NCBI GenBank assembly: GCA_044866075.1
Contig: JBIOTQ010000109.1
Coordinates: forward strand, 1 to 51,476
Length of the DNA: 51,476 nucleotides
From: JBASRP01 sp044866075
GTDB taxonomy: Bacteria; Actinomycetota; AC-67
Direction: 5' to 3'
Positions 15,505-23,496 of the stretch are shown here, piece by piece. Position numbers and translations under genes: made by a program. A model generated the notes under the pieces. That model did no database searches. It was given only the letters and a program-made list of their open reading frames with translations, and was not told the origin of the DNA. Numbering within the stretch: the stretch's first letter is position 1; every line of letters begins with the position of its first letter.

Positions 15505-17322
15505 CTAGGCGAGGACCTCGGCGAGCGGCGGCTGGCCCGAGAATTGCTCGCGGTAGAGCCGGGCGTACAGGCCGCCCCTGGCGAGGAGCTCGCTGTGCTT
15601 GCCGCGCTCGACGACCCGGCCGGCGTCGACGACAAGGATCTGGTCGGCCGCCAGGATCGTCGACAGGCGGTGGGCGATCACGATCGCGGTCCGCCCGACG
15701 AGCAGCCGCGACACTGCGTCCTGGATCATCCGCTCGGAGCGGGTGTCGAGGGCCGACGTCGCCTCGTCGAGGACGAGGACCTTCGGGTCCTTGAGGATGG
15801 CCCGCGCGATCGACACGCGTTGTTTCTCGCCGCCGGACAGACGGTAGCCGCGCTCCCCGACGACCGTGTCGTACCCCTCCGGCAGCGCGACGATGAAGTC
15901 GTTGATCTGCGCGGCGCGGGCGGCCGCCGTCATCTCGTCGTCGGTCGCGTCCGGCTTCGCGTAGCGCAGGTTCTCGCGCAGCGACGCGTGGAAGAGGAAC
16001 GTGTCCTGCGAAACGACCCCCACGGCGTCGGCGATGGAGGTCAGCGCGAGGTCGCGGAGATCGATCCCGTCGATGAGGACCCGCCCGTCGTCCGGGTCGT
16101 AGAGGCGCGACACGAGCGCGGCGATCGTCGACTTGCCCGCCCCCGAGGGCCCGACGAGCGCGGTCATCGTGCCGGCCGGAGCATCGAATGTGACACCATG
16201 CAACACGGGGAGATCCTCGCGGTAAGCGAATCCCACGCCCTCGAAGCGCACATGCCCTACGGGCGACTCGAGCGGGACCGCGTCCGGCTTCTCGACGACG
16301 TCCGGTTCAAGGTCGAGATACTCGAAGATGCGCTCGAACAACGCCAGCGCCGACTGCACGTCGATGTGAACGGTGAGCAGCTGGTTGATCGGCATGAAGA
16401 GTCGCGCCTGGTAGGCCGTGAAGGCGATGATGCTTCCGATCGAGAACCGATGGTTGATCGCCTGAACTCCACCGATGAGATACACGAGCGCCGGCGCAGC
16501 CGCCCAGAACGTCTGGATGGTCATGAAGAACCACCGCCCGACCATCGACTCGCGGACGCGCAACTCGCGCAGTTCCCCGCTCGCTCCCGAGAAGCGAGCG
16601 ATCTCGAACTCGTCGCGTCCGAACGTCTTGATGAGTTGCGCGCCCGAGACGCCGAGGGTTTCCTGAACGATCGACGACAATTCGGCGATCCGGCGTTGCC
16701 TGCGTTTCGCGAGCTCACGCCGCACCCTTCCCACGCGGCGGGTGGGGTAGACGAAGAACGGCAGGAGCGCGAGGGACACGACTGTCAACAACCAGTTCAT
16801 CGCGAACATGACGACGAGCGTGCTGACGACGACGAACCCGTTGAGGAGCGACTGCGACATCGTCGTCGTGACAACGTCCTCGACCCCCGAGACGTCGCTC
16901 GAGAGCCTGCTCACGAGCTCGCCCGCGCGCGCGTCGGTGAAGAAGCGCATCCCTTGGCTCCGGAGCCGCCGATAGAGCTGGGTCCGGAGGTCGAAGACGA
17001 TCGCCTGGCCTGTGATCGTGTTGATGTACGTGATCAGCACGCCCACGAGGCCCGCGAGGAGCGTGACGACGATCGTCATGATGACCAGCAGGACCAAGAG
17101 GCTCTTGGTTCCGTTCTTGATCGCGTCGTCGAAGATGAGACGCGTGAGTTGCGGCGGGATGAGCCCGAGGCCCGCGCTCACCACGACGGTCAGGACGACG
17201 GCGACCAGACGTCGCCGATACGGGCGGAAGTAGCCGGCGATCCGCACGAGCATCTCCCGCGTCACCGGCTGGGTCGGCTTGTCCTCCGGATCCGGCCCCA
17301 ACCGCATGAACCGATGCGCCAT
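15505..17322 (-). CDS. ABC exporter, fused membrane and ATPase domains (ABCB/MsbA type)
   Basis: 605 aa. An ABC transmembrane type-1 domain at about 25-315 holds six helices. The ATPase domain at about 355-590 shows Walker A GPSGAGKST, Q-loop SQDTFLF, signature LSGGEKQR, Walker B VLVLDEATSALD and the H-loop AHRLS. As a half-transporter it should act as a homodimer and export lipids, peptides or drugs. The ATG at 17322 overlaps the TetR stop as TGATG, so it is coupled to its likely repressor, whose operator lies upstream. That context suggests a substrate-induced efflux pump. The universal stress and ABC1 kinase genes follow on the same strand. Confidence 0.92.
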   Translation of the reverse strand: MAHRFMRLGPDPEDKPTQPVTREMLVRIAGYFRPYRRRLVAVVLTVVVSAGLGLIPPQLTRLIFDDAIKNGTKSLLVLLVIMTIVVTLLAGLVGVLITYINTITGQAIVFDLRTQLYRRLRSQGMRFFTDARAGELVSRLSSDVSGVEDVVTTTMSQSLLNGFVVVSTLVVMFAMNWLLTVVSLALLPFFVYPTRRVGRVRRELAKRRQRRIAELSSIVQETLGVSGAQLIKTFGRDEFEIARFSGASGELRELRVRESMVGRWFFMTIQTFWAAAPALVYLIGGVQAINHRFSIGSIIAFTAYQARLFMPINQLLTVHIDVQSALALFERIFEYLDLEPDVVEKPDAVPLESPVGHVRFEGVGFAYREDLPVLHGVTFDAPAGTMTALVGPSGAGKSTIAALVSRLYDPDDGRVLIDGIDLRDLALTSIADAVGVVSQDTFLFHASLRENLRYAKPDATDDEMTAAARAAQINDFIVALPEGYDTVVGERGYRLSGGEKQRVSIARAILKDPKVLVLDEATSALDTRSERMIQDAVSRLLVGRTAIVIAHRLSTILAADQILVVDAGRVVERGKHSELLARGGLYARLYREQFSGQPPLAEVLA

Positions 17323-17915
17323 CAGCGGGCTCCTTGCGTGATCGAGGTCGCGCACTGCCGGGCCCACGCGCGCGCGAACCTCTCGCGATCCAGCCGGAAG
17401 GACCGCGGTCGTCCGTACACGCGATCGAAGAACGCGTGATAGAAGAGCCCGCCGATGAACCCCACGGCCAGGGTCTCGGGGTCGCCGCGCCGGATGCGCC
17501 CGGCGCGGGTCTCCGCCGCGAAGTAGTCGCGCGCCGCCTCGAGCGCGCGGCGCGGGAACTCGACGCCGGGCCGGTCGGCCGCGAGCGGCCTCGCCGCGCG
17601 CATCAGCACTGCCGGCAGGCGCAGGTCGTAGAAGCGCGCGATGCCGGCGGCCGCCTCTTCCAGCAGATCGGCGACAGGACGCCGTCCGATCTCGCCGATC
17701 AGTCGGGTGAAGATCGCCCCGGGCGTCCCGCCGGCCCGCGCACAGGCGAACAGGAGCTTCTCCTTCGACGGGAAGTAGTTGTAGAGCGTCCCTTGCGCGA
17801 TCCCGGCACGGTCGGCGATCGCCGGGATCGTCGTCCCTTCGTAGCCGCGTTCGCGGAAGACCTCGAGCGCCGCGTCGAGGATCGCGTCCTTGCTCGCCGC
17901 TTTCGGCCGGGCCAT
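17322..17915 (-). CDS. TetR-family transcriptional repressor
   Basis: 197 aa. The N-terminal HTH at about 8-52 reads KDAILDAALEVFRERGYEGT, then IPAIADRAGIAQGTLYNYFPSKEKL, a textbook TetR DNA-binding region. The C-terminal ligand domain is all-helical and without a recognised specificity. ATG 17915 sits 13 nt after a perfect 24-bp inverted repeat, so autorepression is likely. Its stop overlaps the ABC exporter start, making the exporter the probable target of regulation. Confidence 0.9.
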   Translation of the reverse strand: MARPKAASKDAILDAALEVFRERGYEGTTIPAIADRAGIAQGTLYNYFPSKEKLLFACARAGGTPGAIFTRLIGEIGRRPVADLLEEAAAGIARFYDLRLPAVLMRAARPLAADRPGVEFPRRALEAARDYFAAETRAGRIRRGDPETLAVGFIGGLFYHAFFDRVYGRPRSFRLDRERFARAWARQCATSITQGAR

Positions 17916-17927
17916 GGTCGCGCAATC

Positions 17928-17951
17928 ATAAATGAGAGCGTGTTCATTTAT
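17928..17951. promoter_or_regulatory. TetR operator: perfect 8-8-8 inverted repeat
   Basis: Arms ATAAATGA and TCATTTAT are perfect reverse complements separated by the 8-nt spacer GAGCGTGT. The site is strikingly AT-rich for this GC-rich DNA and lies 13 nt upstream of the TetR start codon. Length and symmetry fit a TetR-family dimer or pair of dimers. Confidence 0.75.
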
Positions 17952-18028
17952 CCAAACGGGGGTCCGCGACCCTTGACCCGGTACCGCCCCGGCGAGACAC
18001 TTCGCCCCACATCGATTCAGGAGGACAC

Positions 18029-18562
18029 ATGGTCGAGCCGCCTGCTCCTCCCCCGCCTCCCGAAGGACCCCCGCCGCCAAGTCCTCCCGGTGGTCAGCCG
18101 CCGGACTGGGAGGACGTACGCCGCAAAGTTGCCGGAGCGCGCGGCCCCGATCTGATCCTGGTGATCGCCGGCGCCCTCTTCTTCGTCGCGACGTTCCTGC
18201 CCTGGTACCGCGCGTCCATCGGGCAGTTCTCCTTGACCGATCGGGCCTGGGGTAGCGGCGGCCTCGGAGTCCTCGCCGCTCTCTTCGGGATCGGCGCGGC
18301 CGTCGTCGCCCTCATGGCGGTGAGCGGCACGAAGAGTCTCGGATCGCAGAGCGCCGGCCTGCTCACGCTCGTGCTGTCGGCCCTCGCTCTCGTCTTCACG
18401 TTCTTGCGCTTCGCCATCAAACCGGCGGGCGCGGAGGAGGTCGAGCGTCTTTCGCGCGGGATCGTCGACATCTCGCGCGGGATCGGTTTGTGGCTCGCCC
18501 TCGGCGCCGCGATCGTGATGACGGTCGCCGCGTATCAGAAGTACCGCGCGACCGCGGTCTGA
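18029..18562 (+). CDS. Pro-rich N-terminus, four-helix membrane protein
   Basis: 177 aa. Residues 1-25 are mostly Pro (PPAPPPPPEGPPPPSPPGG) and should be a disordered cytoplasmic tail. Four hydrophobic segments follow at about 42-60, 78-98, 108-128 and 150-168. FLPWY in the first loop is common in small actinobacterial membrane proteins of unknown function. ATG 18029 has AGGAGGACAC upstream. It is divergent from the TetR gene, so the TetR operator could affect it as well. It converges on bpa with a 4-nt gap. No catalytic motif is seen. Confidence 0.75.
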   Translation: MVEPPAPPPPPEGPPPPSPPGGQPPDWEDVRRKVAGARGPDLILVIAGALFFVATFLPWYRASIGQFSLTDRAWGSGGLGVLAALFGIGAAVVALMAVSGTKSLGSQSAGLLTLVLSALALVFTFLRFAIKPAGAEEVERLSRGIVDISRGIGLWLALGAAIVMTVAAYQKYRATAV

Positions 18563-18566
18563 CGCG

Positions 18567-19076
18567 CTAGAGGTACTGCCCCGGCGGCGAGCCCGGCTGC
18601 GGTCCGCCGTCCTCCTCGGGCTGGCCCGGCGGGAGCCCGCGCCGGCGCATCTCCATCAACTGCGCTTGCGCGGCCAGTTGCTGCGTCGCGATCGCGGCCT
18701 GGATGCCCTGGAACAACCCCTCGAGCCATCCGAGGATTTGCGCCTGCGCGATCCGGATCTCGGACTCGCTCGGCACCCCTTCGGACGAGAGCGGCATGCT
18801 GATCCGCTCCAGCTCCTCCGCGAGCGCGCCCGACAAGCCCGTTTTCAGCTCCGCTATCACCTTCGCGTGGATATCGCGCAGGTGCTCCCGCGCGTTCTCG
18901 TCCAACGGCGCGCGACGGACCTCCTCGAGCAGCTCGCGGACCATCACGGCGATGCGCAGGAGCTTGGCCGGCTGCTCGATCGAGCTCTGCTCGGCCTCCA
19001 TGGCTGTGGGGACGGGAAGCTCGCCGGGACGGGCTGCGGGCTCGCCGCGCAGGACGGAACGCTCTTCTCCGGGCAT
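18567..19076 (-). CDS. bpa: Bacterial proteasome activator Bpa (PafE)
   Basis: 169 aa. The core EQPAKLLRIAVMVRELLEEV, then APLDENAREHLRDIHAKVI and IRIAQAQILGWLEGLFQGIQ, matches mycobacterial Bpa (DUF2587) almost word for word. The C terminus is GQYL, the motif that inserts into 20S proteasome pockets and opens the gate. Bpa forms a 12-mer ring and feeds unfolded proteins to the proteasome without ATP. No prcA, prcB or mpa gene lies in this window, so the core particle must be elsewhere. TAGACT 6 nt upstream of ATG 19076 indicates a leaderless start; a shorter start near residue 26 is possible. Confidence 0.93.
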   Translation of the reverse strand: MPGEERSVLRGEPAARPGELPVPTAMEAEQSSIEQPAKLLRIAVMVRELLEEVRRAPLDENAREHLRDIHAKVIAELKTGLSGALAEELERISMPLSSEGVPSESEIRIAQAQILGWLEGLFQGIQAAIATQQLAAQAQLMEMRRRGLPPGQPEEDGGPQPGSPPGQYL

Positions 19077-19082
19077 GTCCCG

Positions 19083-19088
19083 AGTCTA
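19083..19088 (-). promoter_or_regulatory. -10 box of leaderless bpa transcript
   Basis: TAGACT on the minus strand, 6 nt before ATG 19076, with no ribosome binding site between them. Confidence 0.5.
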
Positions 19089-19245
19089 TCCGCTGGCCGG
19101 AAGACCCCGCGGCGGAGCAAGACGCAAATGAATCTTCGCGACCTTCGTGATTCCGCCGGACGAGCCGGGCTCGGGCCATGCGAAATAGCTCGTCGGGACC
19201 ATGTTTTCGCTCGTTAATACCACCGAGAGTCGAGAAGGAGAGTCG

Positions 19246-19872
19246 ATGAAGACACCCGTCCGAGGACCGGACCGCCCGAAGCGTGGCGCCGTGCGCGCCG
19301 TGTCTTTCGTTTTCGCGGCCCTCATGGTGACCGGCGCCCTCGCGTCGGTGCCCGCATCGGCCCAGCTCCTGCCGCCTTTGCCGCTCCCGACCTCCTCGAC
19401 CGGACTCGACCTCGACAAGACGGTCGACGGCGCCACGAACCTCCTGACCGAGGTCCCCGACCAGCTCGGCTCGATCGTCGAGGACACCACGGCTTCCCTG
19501 ACCGTCCCCGGCGTGACCAAACCCAAGCTCAATCCGGCTCCCGTACCACAGATTCCGGGACAACTGCCGATAACAGGTTCATGGTCGGCCGACATGCCCC
19601 CGGGTCTCCAGGCGCCCGTAACGGACACCGCGCCCACGCAGGTGAGCGGGACATCCTTCCGCCGCAACCTCGGGTACGGCGCGGCGCTCTCGAACGGGCT
19701 CCGGGCGGCCGCGGGACGCGCGGCTGCGCTCGCCGGCCCGCTGGCGGCACCGATCGCCCTCGCCCTCATCGCGGTTGGCCTGATCGCCGTTGCAGCGCGC
19801 GGCCCGGGCCGGCTCGTGAAGGTCGAGGAGGAAAGGCAGTCCGGTCGTGAGCGTCGCACGTACCGCCTCTAG
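19246..19872 (+). CDS. Exported protein with C-terminal membrane anchor
   Basis: 208 aa from ATG 19246, which has GAAGGAGAG upstream. A signal peptide (AVSFVFAALMVTGALASVPASA) ends near residue 40. The middle is Pro/Leu/Thr-rich without an obvious fold (LLPPLPLPTSSTGLDLDK). A hydrophobic helix near 162-185 and a basic tail (RGPGRLVKVEEERQSGRERR) suggest an LPxTG-less anchor. No family recognised. Its last 26 nt overlap the start of the diguanylate cyclase gene, so they are likely one operon. Confidence 0.65.
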   Translation: MKTPVRGPDRPKRGAVRAVSFVFAALMVTGALASVPASAQLLPPLPLPTSSTGLDLDKTVDGATNLLTEVPDQLGSIVEDTTASLTVPGVTKPKLNPAPVPQIPGQLPITGSWSADMPPGLQAPVTDTAPTQVSGTSFRRNLGYGAALSNGLRAAAGRAAALAGPLAAPIALALIAVGLIAVAARGPGRLVKVEEERQSGRERRTYRL

Positions 19873-21556
19873 ACGTCCGCGCTTCCTTCCCCGCGCCCTG
19901 TCCGAGCCGGCCCCGGACAGGCTCTCGCTTTTCTTCGTCGTTCGATACCTGACCCCGGTCTTGGTCCTGATCGCGCTCGCGGCGTCCCCCGACGTCGCGG
20001 TGCGTCGCGGCCGCATCGTGACGCTGCTGATCGCGCAGGCGGCTCTCGGCCTCGCCACGCAAGCGCTCGCGATGCGCATCCCCCAGATCCTGCGCGGCGC
20101 CGTATGGGTCTCGATGCTCGGCGACATCGCGGTCATCGGCGGCATGTGCGCGGCTACGGGCGCCGCGTCGAGCCCGCTCGTCTTCCTGTTCACGCTGCAG
20201 GTCGTCGCCGCCGGCATCCTGCTCTCCTCCGCGGTCGGCGTGCGTTTGCTCGTGCTGTCGAGCGCGGCGATCCTCGCGCTGGACGTCGCGGCGTCGGCCG
20301 GCTTGCTCGGACAACAGAATGGGTTCCCGCGGGGCCTCCAGGCGATGGCCGCGCTGTGGGTGATCGCCGGGAGCGCGATCCTGTTCAGCGCCTCGAACGA
20401 ACGCGAACTGCGCCGGCGCAACGCAGAGCTCGCGACGATCCGGCGAGTGACCCTCGACATTGAGGACACACTCGCGCTCGACGACATCCTGGCCGACCTG
20501 TGCCGGGGCGTCGTCGAAGCGTTCTCGTTCACGACGGCCGCCGTACTGCTGCGCGAGGGTGAGAACTTCGTCTGCCGCGGCGCGCACGGCGCGTCGGGGC
20601 GGCTGGGCGAGGCCGTCGAGAACCGCGGGCCCCTCCACCAAGCCCTGTCGCTCGCCGAGCCCGTGATCGTTCCCACCGACGAGGCCCGCGTCGACGGAAC
20701 GCTATCGAGCGTGCTCGGCGCGCGCGGGTACGTCGTCGTCCCGCTCGGCCACGACGGCGCGCTGATCGCGACGCGCGCCGGACGGCGCGGGCGCGCCGGC
20801 GCCGTGCGGCGCCGCGAAATCGAAGCGTTGGCGTCGCTATCGCACCACGCGGTGCTGGCGCTCGCGAACGCCCACCTCCACGCCGAGGTCAGCGAGATGG
20901 CGATCCGGGACCCGCTCACCAAGCTCCGCAACCACGGCGAGTTCCAGCGGATCCTCGCCCACGAGGCCGGACGCCTGGAGCGTTTCACCACCTTGCCCGG
21001 CCACCGCCTGTCGCTCCTGATGATCGACATCGACCACTTCAAGGCCCTGAACGACCGGTTCGGCCACCCGGCCGGCGACGAAGTGCTCGTGGCCACGTCC
21101 GCGGCTATCTCCGCGGCCGTGCGGTCGTTCGACGTCGTCGCCCGCTACGGCGGCGAGGAGTTCGCGGTCGTCCTGCCGGAGACCGACGAGGAGGGCGCCC
21201 GCCAGGTCGCAGAACGCGTACGTCAGATGGTGCGCGACAAGGTCGCCGCGCCCGGCCGGGGCGGGCGGCGGACGGTCACCGTCTCGATCGGGGTGGCGAC
21301 GGCGCCGCGGGATGGCCGGTCGCCGGCGGAGCTGCTGTCGCGGGCGGACGACGCGCTGTACCGATCGAAGGAGTCCGGACGGGACCGGGTGACAGCAGCG
21401 TCGGCGCTGCGCGCGCCAGTCCGCAAGAAGGTCGCGTCCCTGAAGAGGCCTAGCCGACCGCGGCCGGGACGAGTCGCACGCCGCGTTCCCGGCGGATCGC
21501 CGCCCGCTCGCGCGCGGTCGTCCCGCCCCACACGCCGAACTCCTCGCGCGAGATAG
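19847..21556 (+). CDS. Membrane diguanylate cyclase: transmembrane-GAF-GGDEF
   Basis: 569 aa. About five to six transmembrane helices (28-183) are followed by a GAF-like domain (about 200-345) and a GGDEF domain (about 350-520). The active site is GGEEF (435-439) and the inhibitory site RSFD (426-429) lies exactly five residues before it. It should make cyclic di-GMP from GTP, with product inhibition. FKALNDRFGHPAGDEVL is the GTP-binding part. After about residue 525 the tail is Arg/Pro-rich and runs 107 nt antisense over the 3' end of the whiB gene, so the true end could be earlier. The GTG start overlaps the preceding gene by 26 nt. Confidence 0.88.
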   Translation: MSVARTASRRPRFLPRALSEPAPDRLSLFFVVRYLTPVLVLIALAASPDVAVRRGRIVTLLIAQAALGLATQALAMRIPQILRGAVWVSMLGDIAVIGGMCAATGAASSPLVFLFTLQVVAAGILLSSAVGVRLLVLSSAAILALDVAASAGLLGQQNGFPRGLQAMAALWVIAGSAILFSASNERELRRRNAELATIRRVTLDIEDTLALDDILADLCRGVVEAFSFTTAAVLLREGENFVCRGAHGASGRLGEAVENRGPLHQALSLAEPVIVPTDEARVDGTLSSVLGARGYVVVPLGHDGALIATRAGRRGRAGAVRRREIEALASLSHHAVLALANAHLHAEVSEMAIRDPLTKLRNHGEFQRILAHEAGRLERFTTLPGHRLSLLMIDIDHFKALNDRFGHPAGDEVLVATSAAISAAVRSFDVVARYGGEEFAVVLPETDEEGARQVAERVRQMVRDKVAAPGRGGRRTVTVSIGVATAPRDGRSPAELLSRADDALYRSKESGRDRVTAASALRAPVRKKVASLKRPSRPRPGRVARRVPGGSPPARARSSRPTRRTPRAR

Positions 21557-21728
21557 CCCACTCGAGGCACTTCAGCCGCAGCGGACACGTCACGCAGACG
21601 GACTTCGCTTTGGCGATCGACGCGCCGCCCTCGGCGTAGAACAGCTCGGGATCCAATCCTCGGCACGCAGCCTCTTCGAGATACGGGTACATCCTCGAAC
21701 GCCGCGTGCTCCCGAGCGTCGTCGCCAT
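21450..21728 (-). CDS. WhiB-family Fe-S transcription factor
   Basis: 92 aa with cluster ligands C22, C45, C48 and C54, and the turn GVWGGTTARERAAI. There is no AT-hook, unlike the protein at 21-314. WhiB proteins bind a 4Fe-4S cluster and the sigma factor and sense NO or redox change; in actinobacteria they control division or sporulation. ATG 21728 follows GGGAGGAGGG. A promoter and an inverted repeat lie upstream. The 3' end is overlapped by the open frame of the diguanylate cyclase. Which WhiB class it belongs to needs a tree. Confidence 0.9.
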   Translation of the reverse strand: MATTLGSTRRSRMYPYLEEAACRGLDPELFYAEGGASIAKAKSVCVTCPLRLKCLEWAISREEFGVWGGTTARERAAIRRERGVRLVPAAVG

Positions 21729-21826
21729 CGCTCACCCTCCTCCCACGTGCGCCCCCGCGCGCGTGTACGCAGACCACCTCAAGACCACGGGAAGTTGAAC
21801 CTAGGGGAAGCGGGAAGGTGATGCAT

Positions 21827-21856
21827 CAATTACGGCCGCAGGTCCTTCGCTGTCAA
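21827..21856 (-). promoter_or_regulatory. Sigma70-type promoter of whiB
   Basis: On the minus strand TTGACA (21856-21851), an 18-nt spacer and TAATTG (21832-21827). The start of transcription would be near 21820, giving a leader of about 90 nt before ATG 21728. Confidence 0.5.
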
Positions 21857-21900
21857 GACTGAGAAACTCGCGCGGAGACGCGCATCACGGATGAGCCGGT

Positions 21901-21928
21901 CGGTTGACGTTCTTGTTTAAGTCAACCG
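21901..21928. promoter_or_regulatory. Perfect 8-bp inverted repeat upstream of whiB
   Basis: Arms CGGTTGAC and GTCAACCG are separated by 12 nt of AT-rich sequence. No U-tract follows on either strand, so it is more like an operator than a terminator. It lies between the end of the nuclease gene and the whiB promoter. Confidence 0.45.
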
Positions 21929-21939
21929 TTGCAAAAAGT

Positions 21940-22437
21940 TCACGAGAAACATTTTTCCGACCAGAGCCCGCGACCGGCGCGACGCGCTTTGCGTTCGAGC
22001 GCGACGAACTCGAGCGCGTGCGCGACGTCGGGCGGATACGTCGCGGCGGAAGCGAATCCCTCGGACACCATCGTGGCGTTGATCGACCGCCCTGCGTCGT
22101 AGACGTAGCGCAGCAAACGCCCGTACCGATCTGTCTCGGAGACGTCGCGCACGAGTTTCACGCTCTTTCCTTCGACGAGCGCGCGCATCCGATCGGTGGT
22201 CGCGCGGTAGAGGCACTCGTCTCGTTCCGGCGTGTCGATGCCGATGAGACGCACCTTGGTTCCCCGGGCGCCGCCGAGCGCAACGACGATCGTGTCCCCG
22301 TCGACGACACGGACGACAGGGACGAGGTCCTCTGAGGACGGCGGCGTGGTGAGAACCGCGGGCGGTCGGACCGACGGTGCTTGGACGGCGCTGCACGCCG
22401 TCAGAGCGGCGAGGAGGATCGCCCCTATGAAACGCAC
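21940..22437 (-). CDS. Thermonuclease-family (SNase) lipoprotein
   Basis: 165 aa. GTG 22437 gives a lipoprotein signal peptide with the lipobox LTAC at about residue 14. The staphylococcal-nuclease fold is clear: VVRVVDGDTIVV, VRLIGIDTPER, SETDRYGRLLRYVY and GRGLW. The active-site Arg and Asp of the DGDT and GIDTPE segments are kept. It should be a Ca-dependent surface nuclease, anchored outside the membrane. There is no visible Shine-Dalgarno, so the start is less certain. It follows the NadD-like gene by 32 nt on the same strand. Confidence 0.83.
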   Translation of the reverse strand: MRFIGAILLAALTACSAVQAPSVRPPAVLTTPPSSEDLVPVVRVVDGDTIVVALGGARGTKVRLIGIDTPERDECLYRATTDRMRALVEGKSVKLVRDVSETDRYGRLLRYVYDAGRSINATMVSEGFASAATYPPDVAHALEFVALERKARRAGRGLWSEKCFS

Positions 22438-22469
22438 ACGGAGGAGGCTAACGGCGGGGTACGACGCGA

Positions 22470-23417
22470 CTAGGTCGCCCCGGCCTGCATCGCGGCGAGG
22501 TCCTCGGCGCGGGCTCCCCCGTCGGCCAGCAGGCGCCGCAAGCGGGCGCCCTCCTCGCCGCCCTCGGAGGCCAGGTTGACCAGGGCCCGGAGGTCGGCGG
22601 CCCGCTCCGCCCACTCGCGCACCGACCAAAGAACGTCGAGCAGCCGACCCCGCAGCTCGTACCGGTCGACGTCCTCTGCGCCGGACCGGCCGGCGAAGGC
22701 GCGGACCTCTGCGAGGAACGTGCCGACGGCGCTCGGGACGAGCCCCGTCGGATCGGCGCCCGCCTGGAGCATCCCCCGCACCCGCGTCGACGACAGATCG
22801 CTGACCGCCGGATGCAGCGGTAAGATCGAGACGCGATGCGCCCACGCTTTGTTCTCCGGGCGGGCGAGCACATCGCGCGCGACCTGCCCGTCGTCGGTGC
22901 GCGGCGCCACGACGAGCCGCGCGCGCGCGAACAGCGCGTCGAGCGCGTCGTTGCGGTCGGTGTAGTACGCGCCGTCGAAGATCTGCGGAACCTTGTCCGA
23001 GCCGACGAGGAACGCGACCTCGGACTGCGGGAATAGCATCGCCGCCGCGTCGGCCATCTCCGCGTACAAGCCCGACGCCGTTACCGCCACGCCCATCCCG
23101 GCGCGCTGCGCCATGAACCGCAACGCGAGCAACCGATCCTCCGCGATGAGACCGGAGGGTTCCTTGTCGATCGTCTTGCGCGCGAGGACGAAAAGGACAC
23201 ACCCGAACCCTTCGCGCCGCGCGCGCTCGGCCAGGAGCAGATGCGCAGCGGTCGGTGGGTTGAAGGATCCGGGCAGCAACGCGATCGAACCGAGCGTCGG
23301 CGCGCTGCGCAAGGCGACCATCCGCGGAGGCGCGTCGGGGTCGAGTCCCGCGATCACGTCCCGATGCGAGAACAGGGTCGGAAGGTCGTAAGCGTCCAGG
23401 GCTCCCTCCGGCGGCAA
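22470..23417 (-). CDS. NadD-like nicotinate-mononucleotide adenylyltransferase with extra C-terminal domain
   Basis: About 315 aa, longer than the 190-220 of NadD. The nucleotidyltransferase fold shows GSFNPPTAAH (the TxxH form of the HxGH motif), VGSDKVPQIF and SSTRVR (ISSTxxR). It should adenylate nicotinate or nicotinamide mononucleotide. The last 90 residues form a helical extension not found in NadD. The start is unclear: TTG 23417 is given, and CTG 23398 has GGAGG 5 nt upstream with TAGGAT further up. It is divergent from the eIF2B-like gene, and the nuclease gene follows on the same strand. NadR- or Pcp-like functions cannot be excluded. Confidence 0.72.
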   Translation of the reverse strand: MPPEGALDAYDLPTLFSHRDVIAGLDPDAPPRMVALRSAPTLGSIALLPGSFNPPTAAHLLLAERARREGFGCVLFVLARKTIDKEPSGLIAEDRLLALRFMAQRAGMGVAVTASGLYAEMADAAAMLFPQSEVAFLVGSDKVPQIFDGAYYTDRNDALDALFARARLVVAPRTDDGQVARDVLARPENKAWAHRVSILPLHPAVSDLSSTRVRGMLQAGADPTGLVPSAVGTFLAEVRAFAGRSGAEDVDRYELRGRLLDVLWSVREWAERAADLRALVNLASEGGEEGARLRRLLADGGARAEDLAAMQAGAT

Positions 23418-23496
23418 TCCTAGCGCCGCCGGCGAGCCGCGGCCGGATGCTCTCGCGTCGTTGCCGATGTCCCTCGCGCCGCCGACAATCCCGGGG

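Noticed and set aside
15103..17439. Long plus-strand ORF (778 aa) over the ABC exporter
   Set aside because: Antisense shadow of a clear ABC transporter; sequence is Arg/Asp/Glu-rich low complexity without motifs.
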